DNA from: JBDGYW01 sp964580055 | Lineage (GTDB): Bacteria > Gemmatimonadota > Gemmatimonadetes > Gemmatimonadales > GWC2-71-9 | Assembly: GCA_964580055.1 (NCBI GenBank) | Contig: CAZOJI010000019.1 | Coordinates: 1 to 64,000 of the forward strand | Length of the DNA: 64,000 bases | Direction: 5' to 3' | In this document: positions 35,043 through 42,513 of the stretch, piece by piece | Layout: each line of letters opens with the position of its first letter | Position numbering within the stretch: the stretch's first letter is position 1 | Made by a program: the position numbers and the translations under genes | Notes under the pieces: generated by a model | The model's input: the letters and a program-made list of their open reading frames with translations, nothing else | What the model was told of the DNA's origin: nothing | Databases searched by the model: none

Positions 35043-35629
35043 CAGTACTCCCGCTCCCAGTTACCGGATCGGTAGGCGTACCAGGACACGCGGCCCGTGG
35101 ACCGCTCGATCTCGATCAGGCGGTTGTCACTCAGGTCGCCGGAACCCTGCTGAGCACGCAGAGATGTCAGATAGACACCTCCGTGTTCGCTGGCACTGCC
35201 GTTACGGTGAAACGTCACCGCAGGCAACCCTCCGACCGTCTTGGTGAAGGTGACGGGACCGGGACCTATCGGGTGAGCCGGCACTGACGTGCGCCCGATT
35301 ACGACTGCATCCCCCAAGGGAATGCCCCTGGTCCTCTCGTCGGTGTCAACCGAGCCGTTGTTGTTCGCGTCCTCGTGGATTCGGATTCCCGACGAACTCA
35401 CGTCGAAGGTGACGATTACGTCGTGCTGGGCGCTCACCGCTCGGCGCTGCGCGGAGAGGATAGAGGTCCCCGCGCCGCGCATCGAACTGTCGACTCTGTA
35501 CTTCTGGTAGTCGATCTTCGGGATTGCGAACGCCGCCACGATCCCGATGAGCACCACTACCATTATGAGTTCGATCAGAGTGACACCCGCTTCGTTTCCG
35601 CGTAGTGACTCGTGGTGCGGAGCAACCAT
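35042..35629 (-). CDS. GspH/FimT-like pseudopilin
   Basis: A 195-residue prepilin. I place the start at ATG 35629 because GAGG lies six bases upstream; a GTG at 35659 would add ten residues. The prepilin peptidase site is NEAG followed by VTLIELIMVVVLIGIVAAFA. A globular domain (about 55-195) includes a stretch DANNNGSVDTDE resembling a calcium-binding loop. It is the first gene of the operon GspH-PilV-PilW-PilX. Confidence 0.82.
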   Translation of the reverse strand: MVAPHHESLRGNEAGVTLIELIMVVVLIGIVAAFAIPKIDYQKYRVDSSMRGAGTSILSAQRRAVSAQHDVIVTFDVSSSGIRIHEDANNNGSVDTDERTRGIPLGDAVVIGRTSVPAHPIGPGPVTFTKTVGGLPAVTFHRNGSASEHGGVYLTSLRAQQGSGDLSDNRLIEIERSTGRVSWYAYRSGNWEREY

Positions 35630-36025
35630 CTCCAACCTCGTCTTCTTTGCGCTCAACACGGCTACCAGCCGCGCTGAGCTGATGTCTGGCGAGTAACGTA
35701 CATATCTCCCGCCGTTGCCGCTGTGCCAGAGATCACTGTTTGTTTCGGTATCATGTCACACGCCGATCTATCCCGCAAGGCTAGATCATGATCACCTTCA
35801 GGTCTGTCACAACGATCCTGGCAGCCGCGATCCCATGGAACGGATACACCGGATAGCGAATCCGGTTGGCGACATGGACTGCTGGGAGGATTGATCGTAG
35901 CTTGAATAACAATGACTGAACTCACGCTCATCGTTTCGAACCCTCTTCAACCTGAGTCGGATACTCGAGCGGCGGCCCCACTTTTTGGTTTGAGCCATGC
36001 GGAGAGCAGGAGGAGTTGCCGCGAT
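35630..36025. other. leader of the pilin operon, no gene seen
   Basis: About 400 bases upstream of the pilin operon carry no convincing coding region; short frames on the minus strand lack ribosome sites and sensible composition. A perfect 7-base hairpin (ACCGGAT at 35848-35854, complement at 35860-35866) lies in the presumed leader. I find no clear promoter for the minus-strand operon. Confidence 0.4.
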
Positions 36026-36053
36026 TGGACACTCCCTTGTAAATCTTTTTAAT
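36026..36053 (+). promoter_or_regulatory. candidate promoter of the structured RNA
   Basis: TGGACA at 36026-36031 and TTTAAT at 36048-36053, each matching the consensus at five of six positions, are 16 bases apart. The stretch 36038-36056 is strikingly AT-rich for this genome. Transcription would start near 36061 and read through the nested stems to the T-run at 36532. Confidence 0.5.
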
Positions 36054-36060
36054 TCAGCAT

Positions 36061-36532
36061 CTTACGTTCTTTCAGCCAAGATTGGGCCGACTTGAACCTG
36101 CCCAAATGGCGCCTACGCCTAGTAGAAACTCAAAGCAGCCCCCGAGACTTGAGACGGGGATTATGGAACCGGGAGCGGGGCGTCTGGATCTCCAAGAGAC
36201 CTGTTTCAATCTCCCAACGATACTGTCGAGAATCGCGAGGCCCTCAGATCCTTGCCGTGTCCGCCGATTGCCGCCAGATTCGCGTAGCCTGCTGGAAACC
36301 GGAGTTGAACGACACGGCAACCCCTAAGACCTGTGCGACCAATCCCCCCAGCCGTGCATCTAGTGGTCAGTTGTGACGTTGCTCGGCGAAACAACCTGCG
36401 CGGTCCTGCCGTAGTGACCCCACAATCTTCTGCTCGCAGCGTGTCGTGTTGCTTGCCGCCAGGCAGGTGAATTCGTCGGGAGGGGACGAACGGGACCACG
36501 CATAGCCCGTGTCGACACGCTGCGGGTTTTTT
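36061..36532 (+). ncRNA. candidate structured noncoding RNA of unknown family
   Basis: This stretch has a promoter at its 5' side and a U-run at its 3' end, but no convincing coding frame. Successive inverted repeats are visible: 36082-36087/36100-36105 (6 bp), 36140-36144/36155-36159 (5 bp), 36252-36261/36311-36320 (10 bp, perfect), 36365-36374 with 36391-36395 and 36415-36419, and 36433-36446/36513-36526 (14 bp with one G-U). The last encloses three small hairpins. Two modules share CGTGTC, then TTGCCGCCAG six or seven bases on (36268, 36453), then GACACG. I find no RNase P, tmRNA, SRP or known riboswitch signature. The next gene is convergent, so it is not a leader. Confidence 0.45.
36505..36532 (+). 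terminator. Rho-independent terminator of the candidate RNA
   Basis: CCCG at 36505-36508 pairs with CGGG at 36523-36526 around the palindrome GTGTCGACAC, followed by six T (36527-36532). The same 3' arm can instead pair with 36433-36446, so terminator and long-range stem are mutually exclusive folds. The T-run is on the plus strand and does not serve the convergent penicillin-binding protein gene. Confidence 0.6.
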
Positions 36533-36553
36533 GCCACCGAGCCTCTGTGACGC

Positions 36554-38725
36554 TCAGTGGTTTGGCGGGCCCGGTACCCCTGTGGCGAACGGGTTGTGAA
36601 TCGGGCAGTGCTCGGTCGGCTCCGTGCCGGGTATGAACCACTCGTATGAGGTCGATTCCTGAGGACACCACCCCGTCGCCAGATATCCAGTATCGTGATC
36701 GATACGACGGGTGATCAGACCTTCGGGAGTGTCCCAACCATCGGGCCGGGACTTACGCTCGTACACGTAGTTCATGAAATCGGACCAGACGGGAGCCACA
36801 AGGCGGCCTCCGGAGGAGCGGGACATGATCTTGCGCGGCTGATCGAAGCCGATCCACACAGCGGTGACGAGTTCCGAAGTGAAACCTATGAACCACACGT
36901 CCGCACCGTCGTTCGTGGTGCCGGTCTTACCTCCCGCGGGATGCTGGAACCCCCCGCGCCAACGAACGGCGCCGGCCGCCGTACCGCGGCGAACGACATC
37001 CTGCATGAGGGAAGTCATGAGCCACATATGTTCCTCGTCGAGGATTCGTTCTCTGCGGGTTTGAGGTTGCCAGATGATGTTGCCGTGCTCGTCTTCCACC
37101 CGCAGCACTCCGATTGGAGCCGCACGCTCACCCAGCGTGGCGAACGCCGTGTATGCCGACGCCATCTCGATCATCCTCACCGACGCCGCCCCAATGTGCA
37201 GCGAGTGCCCCGGAAAGATGGGAGTCGAGATCCCGAAACGACGCGCTTCGCCAATGACCGGTGCGGTCCCCAACTCCATTCCCAACTTGACGGCGACCAG
37301 ATTCCGTGACTGGTAGAAGCCCCTTCTCAGAGTCATGGGACCGCGGAAGTCCAACTCGAAATTCTGCGGCTCCCAGGGCATCGAGTCACCGGGCTCGCGC
37401 AGACTGATGGGCGAGTCGTCGATCATGTAGCTCAGCGGAATGCCGGCGCGCACCGCGGCCGTATAAACGAACGGCTTGAACGTTGATCCCGCTTGGCGTT
37501 CGGCCTGCACCACCCGATTGAATTCCGAATCGGTTTCATCTCGCCCCCCGACCATTGCCCGCACGTACCCGGTCTCAGCATCCAGCGTCACCAATGCCCC
37601 TTGCAGGTACGGGGTGCGTCCGGCCTCGACGACCTCACCGTGATCGCCCTCGAGATACTGCCGATATGTCAAATGGCGATAAGGGCCGAACTCGCCGCTC
37701 TCGATCCGCTCGAGCTGGTTGATCACCGTCCGCTCTGCAGCGATCTGCATGTCGAGATCGAGAGTTGTGTATATGCGGTATCCACGCTCGTATAGCTGCA
37801 TGCCGTATCGGTCGTAGAGTTGGCGTCTGATCCACTCCACGAAGTACGGCGCCACATCCTCGTAATCCTCGCGGGAACTGACCTCCAGAGGGTACGCTTT
37901 CCACCGCTCGGCCTCGAGCGGCGCGAGGAACCCCTGGTCGCGCATCAGATTCAGTATTGCATTGCGGCGTCTGAGGGCGTGGTCCGGATTGCGACGAGGA
38001 TCGTAATAGCTGGGCGCCGGTGGCACGGCCGCGAGCAGGGCCGCTTCTGCCACGTTGAGATCGCGGGCCGATTTCCCGAAGAACCGCTGCGCTCCAGCCT
38101 CCACACCGTACGCGCTCCCACCGAGGTAGAGCTGGTTCAGGTACAGCTCCAAAATCCTGTTCTTTTCGTAAGTGCGCTCGATTTCCAGCGCGACTTGCAT
38201 CTCCCGCAACTTGCGCCGCGGATCTTTGTGCGCGGGAAGTCGGTCGGAGAAAACATTGCGGGCGAGCTGCATTGTGATGGTAGAGAACCCCTCGGCGAAG
38301 CGCATCTCCCGCAGGTTCACGAGAACGGCCCTCGGGATTCCCATGTAATCGATGCCACCGTGTTCGTAGAACCGCTGATCTTCAACTGCCACGAAGGCAG
38401 CCCGCACGGCGGGGGAGATCTCATCGAACGCCAGCACCGAACGACGCTCGACTCCGAGCTCGGTGATTAGCCTTCCGTCCGCGGCGTATACCTTTGCCGT
38501 CTGCGTCGGGCGGTAACCCTCGAGCGTGGCGATCGACGGGCAGGAGGTGCCGGCGCAGGCGCGCGTCCACGACCCGTAGGCCAACCCCAGACACAGGGCG
38601 ACGAAGGCTCCAAGCCCCAGAAGAATCTTGTTGAACAAGCCCGCCCGCCTCCAGGCCGCGACCCTGCCGTGCAGGTTGACCTTCAGCCGCCGCCGTGAGC
38701 GCCGTTTCACACCTGGTCGCTTCAT
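36554..38725 (-). CDS. class A penicillin-binding protein (PBP1A type)
   Basis: A 723-residue bifunctional peptidoglycan synthase. A basic cytoplasmic tail and one membrane helix (about 31-52) lead into the GT51 glycosyltransferase domain with catalytic Glu 115 (EDQRFYEH). The transpeptidase domain has the nucleophile Ser 414 in STFK, SRN as the second motif and KTGTT as the third. The C-terminal tail has a few cysteines (WCPQ, HCPI). It polymerises glycan strands and cross-links peptides in the periplasm. A 9-base hairpin (36534-36560) spans its stop codon. It is divergent from tyrS. Confidence 0.93.
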   Translation of the reverse strand: MKRPGVKRRSRRRLKVNLHGRVAAWRRAGLFNKILLGLGAFVALCLGLAYGSWTRACAGTSCPSIATLEGYRPTQTAKVYAADGRLITELGVERRSVLAFDEISPAVRAAFVAVEDQRFYEHGGIDYMGIPRAVLVNLREMRFAEGFSTITMQLARNVFSDRLPAHKDPRRKLREMQVALEIERTYEKNRILELYLNQLYLGGSAYGVEAGAQRFFGKSARDLNVAEAALLAAVPPAPSYYDPRRNPDHALRRRNAILNLMRDQGFLAPLEAERWKAYPLEVSSREDYEDVAPYFVEWIRRQLYDRYGMQLYERGYRIYTTLDLDMQIAAERTVINQLERIESGEFGPYRHLTYRQYLEGDHGEVVEAGRTPYLQGALVTLDAETGYVRAMVGGRDETDSEFNRVVQAERQAGSTFKPFVYTAAVRAGIPLSYMIDDSPISLREPGDSMPWEPQNFELDFRGPMTLRRGFYQSRNLVAVKLGMELGTAPVIGEARRFGISTPIFPGHSLHIGAASVRMIEMASAYTAFATLGERAAPIGVLRVEDEHGNIIWQPQTRRERILDEEHMWLMTSLMQDVVRRGTAAGAVRWRGGFQHPAGGKTGTTNDGADVWFIGFTSELVTAVWIGFDQPRKIMSRSSGGRLVAPVWSDFMNYVYERKSRPDGWDTPEGLITRRIDHDTGYLATGWCPQESTSYEWFIPGTEPTEHCPIHNPFATGVPGPPNH

Positions 38726-38775
38726 CTATGTCGTTCCTTCATTTCCGGAGGTAACGTAGCGACCCGAGGCCCGCC

Positions 38776-38804
38776 TTGCCACCGATTCCCGGCTCGACTA
38801 AGCT
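38776..38804 (+). promoter_or_regulatory. candidate promoter of tyrS, near-leaderless
   Basis: TTGCCA (38776-38781) and TAAGCT (38799-38804) are 17 bases apart. The start point would fall at about 38811, one or two bases before the tyrS ATG at 38813, and no ribosome-binding site precedes that ATG. This arrangement predicts a leaderless message; the -10 box is only a moderate match. Confidence 0.4.
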
Positions 38805-38812
38805 TCGCGCCC

Positions 38813-40075
38813 ATGAAACAGCTTTGCGATGAACTGGAATGGCGCGGCCTTCTGGCCGATTCCACCCCCGGCCTGCGCGAACGCCTCGCCCGCGGGCCGA
38901 TAACGGGATACGTCGGTTTCGATCCTACCGCACCCAGTCTGCAACTCGGCAACCTGGTGCCGGTGATGCTGCTTGCGCACCTCCAGCATGCGGGAGGTAA
39001 GCCGATCGTCCTGTTGGGAGGCGGCACCGGGTTGATCGGAGACCCCAGCGGCAAACGCGCCGAGCGACCGCTCCAAGAAGTGAGCACAGTCGAGGAGAAT
39101 GCGGCGCGGCAGAGACGCCAGTTTGAGCGGTTTCTCGATTTTGCCGAGGGTGCTACCGGTGCCGAGTTCCTCAACAACGCTGAGTGGCTGGTCGAGCTGA
39201 GGACCGTTTCCTTCCTGCGTGAGGTCGGCAAACATTTCACGCTGTCGTACATGCTACAAAAGGAGTCCGTCAAGGGACGTTTGGCTGACGGTATCTCTTA
39301 CACCGAATTCAGCTACATGCTCCTTCAGGCATACGACTTCCTCCACCTGTACCGGACCAAGAAATGCGAACTCCAGCTCGGCGGGTCGGACCAGTGGGGC
39401 AACATCACGGCCGGCATAGAGTTGATCCGCCGCTCCGAAGGGGGAGAGGCTCACGGTGTGTGCGCTCCACTGCTGACGTCGGCGTCTGGTGCCAAGTTCG
39501 GCAAGACCGAGGCGGGCACCGTCTGGCTCGACCCTGAGCGAACTCGACCGTACGAGTTCTACCAATACTGGATCAATGCGGACGACCGCGACGTCGAGTC
39601 GCACTTGAGGGTCTTCACCTTCAAGACCAGAGAAGAGATAGCCGCTCTGATGAGCGCACATGCGCACCGCCCCGGCGAACGCGAGCCGCACAAGGCGGTC
39701 GCGTTCGACGTTACATCACGCGTTCATGGGGAGGAGATAGCCAAACGCGCGAAGGAAGCCACCGAGATCATGTTCGGTAGCCGTGATCCGGCGGCCGCTC
39801 GAGCGAGCACCTGGGAGATGCTGGCGAACGAGCTACCCCACGGCCCGCTGCCAGACGGGTTCTCAGGCGACACCCCCGTAGTAGACCTCGTGAGCAACAC
39901 CAATCTAGTCAAGTCGAAAGGCGATGCGAGGCGTCAGATCCAACAGGGCGGGATTTCAGTCAATGGCAGGAGAATAGCAGAAGCCGACGGATCCGCCGGC
40001 GAGCCGCTGGAGGGCGGATACTACTGGGTGCAGCGAGGCAAGAAGTCCCACTTCATATTCGAACCGCAGCCCTGA
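38813..40075 (+). CDS. tyrS: tyrosyl-tRNA synthetase
   Basis: A 420-residue class I synthetase with Rossmann catalytic core, anticodon-binding helices and a C-terminal S4 domain (NLVKSKGDARRQIQQGG). The KMSKS equivalent is KFGKT near residue 227, and the Tyr-binding YTEFSYMLLQAYD and GGSDQWGN motifs are intact. The HIGH equivalent reads QLGN (44-47): the first, catalytically important His is Gln 44 (codon CAA at 38942). Everything else is normal, so the enzyme is presumably functional. Its 3' end overlaps the convergent HIT gene by 23 bases. Confidence 0.93.
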   Translation: MKQLCDELEWRGLLADSTPGLRERLARGPITGYVGFDPTAPSLQLGNLVPVMLLAHLQHAGGKPIVLLGGGTGLIGDPSGKRAERPLQEVSTVEENAARQRRQFERFLDFAEGATGAEFLNNAEWLVELRTVSFLREVGKHFTLSYMLQKESVKGRLADGISYTEFSYMLLQAYDFLHLYRTKKCELQLGGSDQWGNITAGIELIRRSEGGEAHGVCAPLLTSASGAKFGKTEAGTVWLDPERTRPYEFYQYWINADDRDVESHLRVFTFKTREEIAALMSAHAHRPGEREPHKAVAFDVTSRVHGEEIAKRAKEATEIMFGSRDPAAARASTWEMLANELPHGPLPDGFSGDTPVVDLVSNTNLVKSKGDARRQIQQGGISVNGRRIAEADGSAGEPLEGGYYWVQRGKKSHFIFEPQP

Positions 40076-40478
40076 TCCTGGCCGCCATCTCCTCCAGCTC
40101 CGCTGGGTCTTTCACGGCCGGAACCCCCTTGGGGAACCGCAGCCCGAACTTGTCGTCGGGAAATCGAGGTAGGACGTGGAGGTGCAGATGCAATACGCGC
40201 TGCCCCGCGTCCACACCGTTCGCTGTCCAGATATTGAAGGCCGTGCCTCCCGTCGCTTCCATTATTGCGGGGCCCAAACCAACCGCGACGCTGAACAGGT
40301 GTTCAGCCAGGTCCTGGGGACAACTCACGACGTTTTCGTAGTGGTCGCGCGGCACCACGAGCGTGTGTCCGGCATATACCGGGCAGATGTCCATGAGCGC
40401 GGCCGAGCGTTCGTCCTCGTAGACAATGGCTCCGGGAGCCCTGCCCTCCAGGATCGAACAAAACGAACATCCGCTCAC
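40053..40478 (-). CDS. HIT-family nucleotide hydrolase/transferase
   Basis: A 141-residue histidine-triad protein. The N-terminal CSFCSILEG contains a zinc-type CxxC, and the active-site triad is HLHLHVLPR. Such proteins hydrolyse AMP-linked substrates or dinucleoside polyphosphates. I place the start at GTG 40478 because it overlaps the upstream stop as GTGA; a GTG at 40484 would add two residues. The 3' end overlaps tyrS by 23 bases on the opposite strand. Confidence 0.88.
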   Translation of the reverse strand: MSGCSFCSILEGRAPGAIVYEDERSAALMDICPVYAGHTLVVPRDHYENVVSCPQDLAEHLFSVAVGLGPAIMEATGGTAFNIWTANGVDAGQRVLHLHLHVLPRFPDDKFGLRFPKGVPAVKDPAELEEMAARIRAAVRI

Positions 40479-40699
40479 GAGCACTCCGAGATTATCGCCA
40501 CGGCCTTTTCCATCTCGTCCGGTGTATTATAGCAACAAGGCAGTGTGTTGACCTCGAAACGCCCCGCGTCCCGCGGCAATGTGTCACCATACTCCTCGAA
40601 TCGCGAGTAATCGCCGGCCCCTTCGAACGCGAGCCAACCGACGAAGGTCGGCGGCAGCCGCCCGATACCCTTTGCGCTTCGGTCAACCCACCGCGTCAC
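40475..40699 (-). pseudogene. remnant of a class V aminotransferase (cysteine desulfurase-like)
   Basis: A 74-residue frame between msbA-like and HIT genes. Residues 14-53 (for example PPTFVGWLAFEG and RFEVNTLP) resemble the middle of class V aminotransferases, where a GW(x)S and RFE(x)GT pattern is typical, and residues 56-72 (CYNTPDEMEKAVAIIS) resemble their C-terminal FYNTEEE helix. The roughly 130 residues normally between them and the whole PLP-binding N-terminal part are missing. Start and stop both overlap neighbouring genes as GTGA, so it may persist as a translational coupler. It could instead be a genuine small gene with chance similarity. Confidence 0.5.
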
Positions 40700-42513
40700 C
40701 GATCTCGAGCTGCCATTTCCAGCGAGTACAGTCTCTCGTACACGCCTCCGGCAGTGAGAAGCTGATCGTGCCTGCCCGACTCTACCAAACGCCCCGCCTC
40801 CAGAACCGCGATCTGGTCCGCCATGGCCACCGTGGAAAGACGGTGCGCCACTACTAGCACGGTACGATTCTCCATGAGCCTCGCAATAGCTTCCTGAACG
40901 AGTCGTTCGGACTCGGTGTCCAGAGCCGAGGTCGCCTCATCCAGAATCAGGATGGGCGGGTCTTTCAGCAGCACGCGCGCCAACGCGATCCGCTGCCGCT
41001 CGCCTCCCGATAGCCTCATACCGCGCTCTCCCAGCACGGTGTCGTAGCCGTCCGGCAGTCTCTCGATGAACGACGCCGCATTGGCAGCTTCCGCCGCGGC
41101 TCGGACCGCCGAGAGCGGTGTATCGTCCGGGTCCCCGTAAGCTATGTTCGCGCTCACCGTGTCATTGAAGATCACGGTGTGTTGACTCACCACACCCATG
41201 GCACGCCTGAGCGAGCGTCGTGAGTAATCCGTAACCGGAACGCCGTCAATCTCCACTGCGCCGCGCTGCGGATCGTAGAACCTGGGAAGCAAATCTACCA
41301 GCGACGATTTCCCGGCTCCCGACGGACCCACTACGGCAACGGCCTCGCCGGGCAGAATCGTCAGGTTCACATTCTTCAGCACCCACGCACCGGGGTCATG
41401 CGCGAACCAAACGTCACGAAACCGAATCTCGCTGGAGAGTCCCGGGAACTCCCTCACGCCCGTAGAGTCTACGTCGTCGGGTCTCTTGTCGAGGATCTCG
41501 AACACGCGGTCCGCCGCGCTGAGGGAGATCTCAGCATTCACCGGAAACTGCGACAATGCCTTGACCGGTGACAACAGCCGCAAAGTCACAGCCATGAATG
41601 GGAGAAACAGCTCCGGCCGCATCGTCTCACCGCCGGTTGCTCCAACGGCCGTCACGATCACCAGCATCAAGAGCACCACCGCCACACCCAGTGTTTCGCT
41701 GACGGGGTGAGCCAGTACTGCGAGCCGCTGCGCCCGCACCACCGCGTCGAAGTATCGTCCCACCGCGCCCTCGAAGCGCTTGCGTTCGTAGAGCTCGGCC
41801 GCGTGGGCCTTGACCAACTTCGCCCCTTCGGCCGTTTCGCTCACGATGGACGTGACTTCGCCCCGGTCGTGCAGAGCTCGTGTCATCCGTGAGCGTATAC
41901 GTCCCAGGATCGGGCGCATCAACAAAGCGATGCAGGGAGCAAGCAGGAGTGTGAGCAGGGTCAAACGCCACGAAAGCGACGCGAGAACGACGAGATAGAC
42001 CAGAACGAGGAGAATATTCTGAATTGCGGAAACCAGCGTAGCACTCACCAGCATGCGCGCCTGCTCAATATCCGCAATCACCCTGCTGACGAGCTGGCCA
42101 CCCTTCATCCGCTGGAAGAACTCGAGACCGAGCTTCTGGATGTGGCGGTACAGCTCCACACGCAGGTCGCGCGCCACCCCTTCCTGGATGTGAGCGGCGC
42201 GCGAGCCGGCCACGTAGACTGCCACGTTCTTAACCGCGAACGCGGCCAGGATGATCAACACGACGTTGCGGAGGGCGGCGATCCTGTCACCCTCGAGGGC
42301 GAACCCCACCAGCCACTGTAACGTTCTCTCCACAACCGTCGGCGCTTCAGTTGTAAAAGCGTTCGACGCGCCGAAGAGCAAGCGAAGAAAGGGGATCAGC
42401 AGCGCGAATGTCAGCCCGTCGAGTACGGAAGCAACGATCGCCGCCGCGAGCGTAACGCCAAGAACACCGGCATATGGACGCAGGAAGCCCAACAACCGTT
42501 TGAAGCGCCGCAC
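40696..42513 (-). CDS. MsbA-like ABC exporter (fused membrane and ATPase domains)
   Basis: A 605-residue half-transporter with six membrane helices (1-310) and an ATPase domain. Walker A is GPSGAGKSS near residue 395, the signature is LSGGERQ near 500, Walker B is ILILDEATS and the H-loop AHRLST follows. Family members flip lipid A or other lipids and drugs as homodimers. The assignment to lipid export is by similarity only. It begins one base after the PorX-like gene ends, so they form one transcript together with the remnant and HIT gene. Confidence 0.88.
   Translation of the reverse strand: MRRFKRLLGFLRPYAGVLGVTLAAAIVASVLDGLTFALLIPFLRLLFGASNAFTTEAPTVVERTLQWLVGFALEGDRIAALRNVVLIILAAFAVKNVAVYVAGSRAAHIQEGVARDLRVELYRHIQKLGLEFFQRMKGGQLVSRVIADIEQARMLVSATLVSAIQNILLVLVYLVVLASLSWRLTLLTLLLAPCIALLMRPILGRIRSRMTRALHDRGEVTSIVSETAEGAKLVKAHAAELYERKRFEGAVGRYFDAVVRAQRLAVLAHPVSETLGVAVVLLMLVIVTAVGATGGETMRPELFLPFMAVTLRLLSPVKALSQFPVNAEISLSAADRVFEILDKRPDDVDSTGVREFPGLSSEIRFRDVWFAHDPGAWVLKNVNLTILPGEAVAVVGPSGAGKSSLVDLLPRFYDPQRGAVEIDGVPVTDYSRRSLRRAMGVVSQHTVIFNDTVSANIAYGDPDDTPLSAVRAAAEAANAASFIERLPDGYDTVLGERGMRLSGGERQRIALARVLLKDPPILILDEATSALDTESERLVQEAIARLMENRTVLVVAHRLSTVAMADQIAVLEAGRLVESGRHDQLLTAGGVYERLYSLEMAARDR

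Noticed and set aside
36084..36110. tRNA T-arm-like string (GGTTCAAGTC on the minus strand)
   Set aside because: The adjoining 5-base T stem does not pair and no acceptor, D or anticodon arm can be drawn around it.
36082..36376. Two overlapping plus-strand open frames of 80-95 codons in the candidate RNA
   Set aside because: Both need TTG starts without ribosome sites and have no protein-like composition; stems and promoter/terminator explain the region better.
36061..36532. RNase P RNA, tmRNA or SRP RNA
   Set aside because: I looked on both strands for the conserved cores (GAGGAAAGTCC of RNase P, GGTTCGA and terminal CCA of tmRNA, GGAAGGAAGCAG of SRP) and found none.
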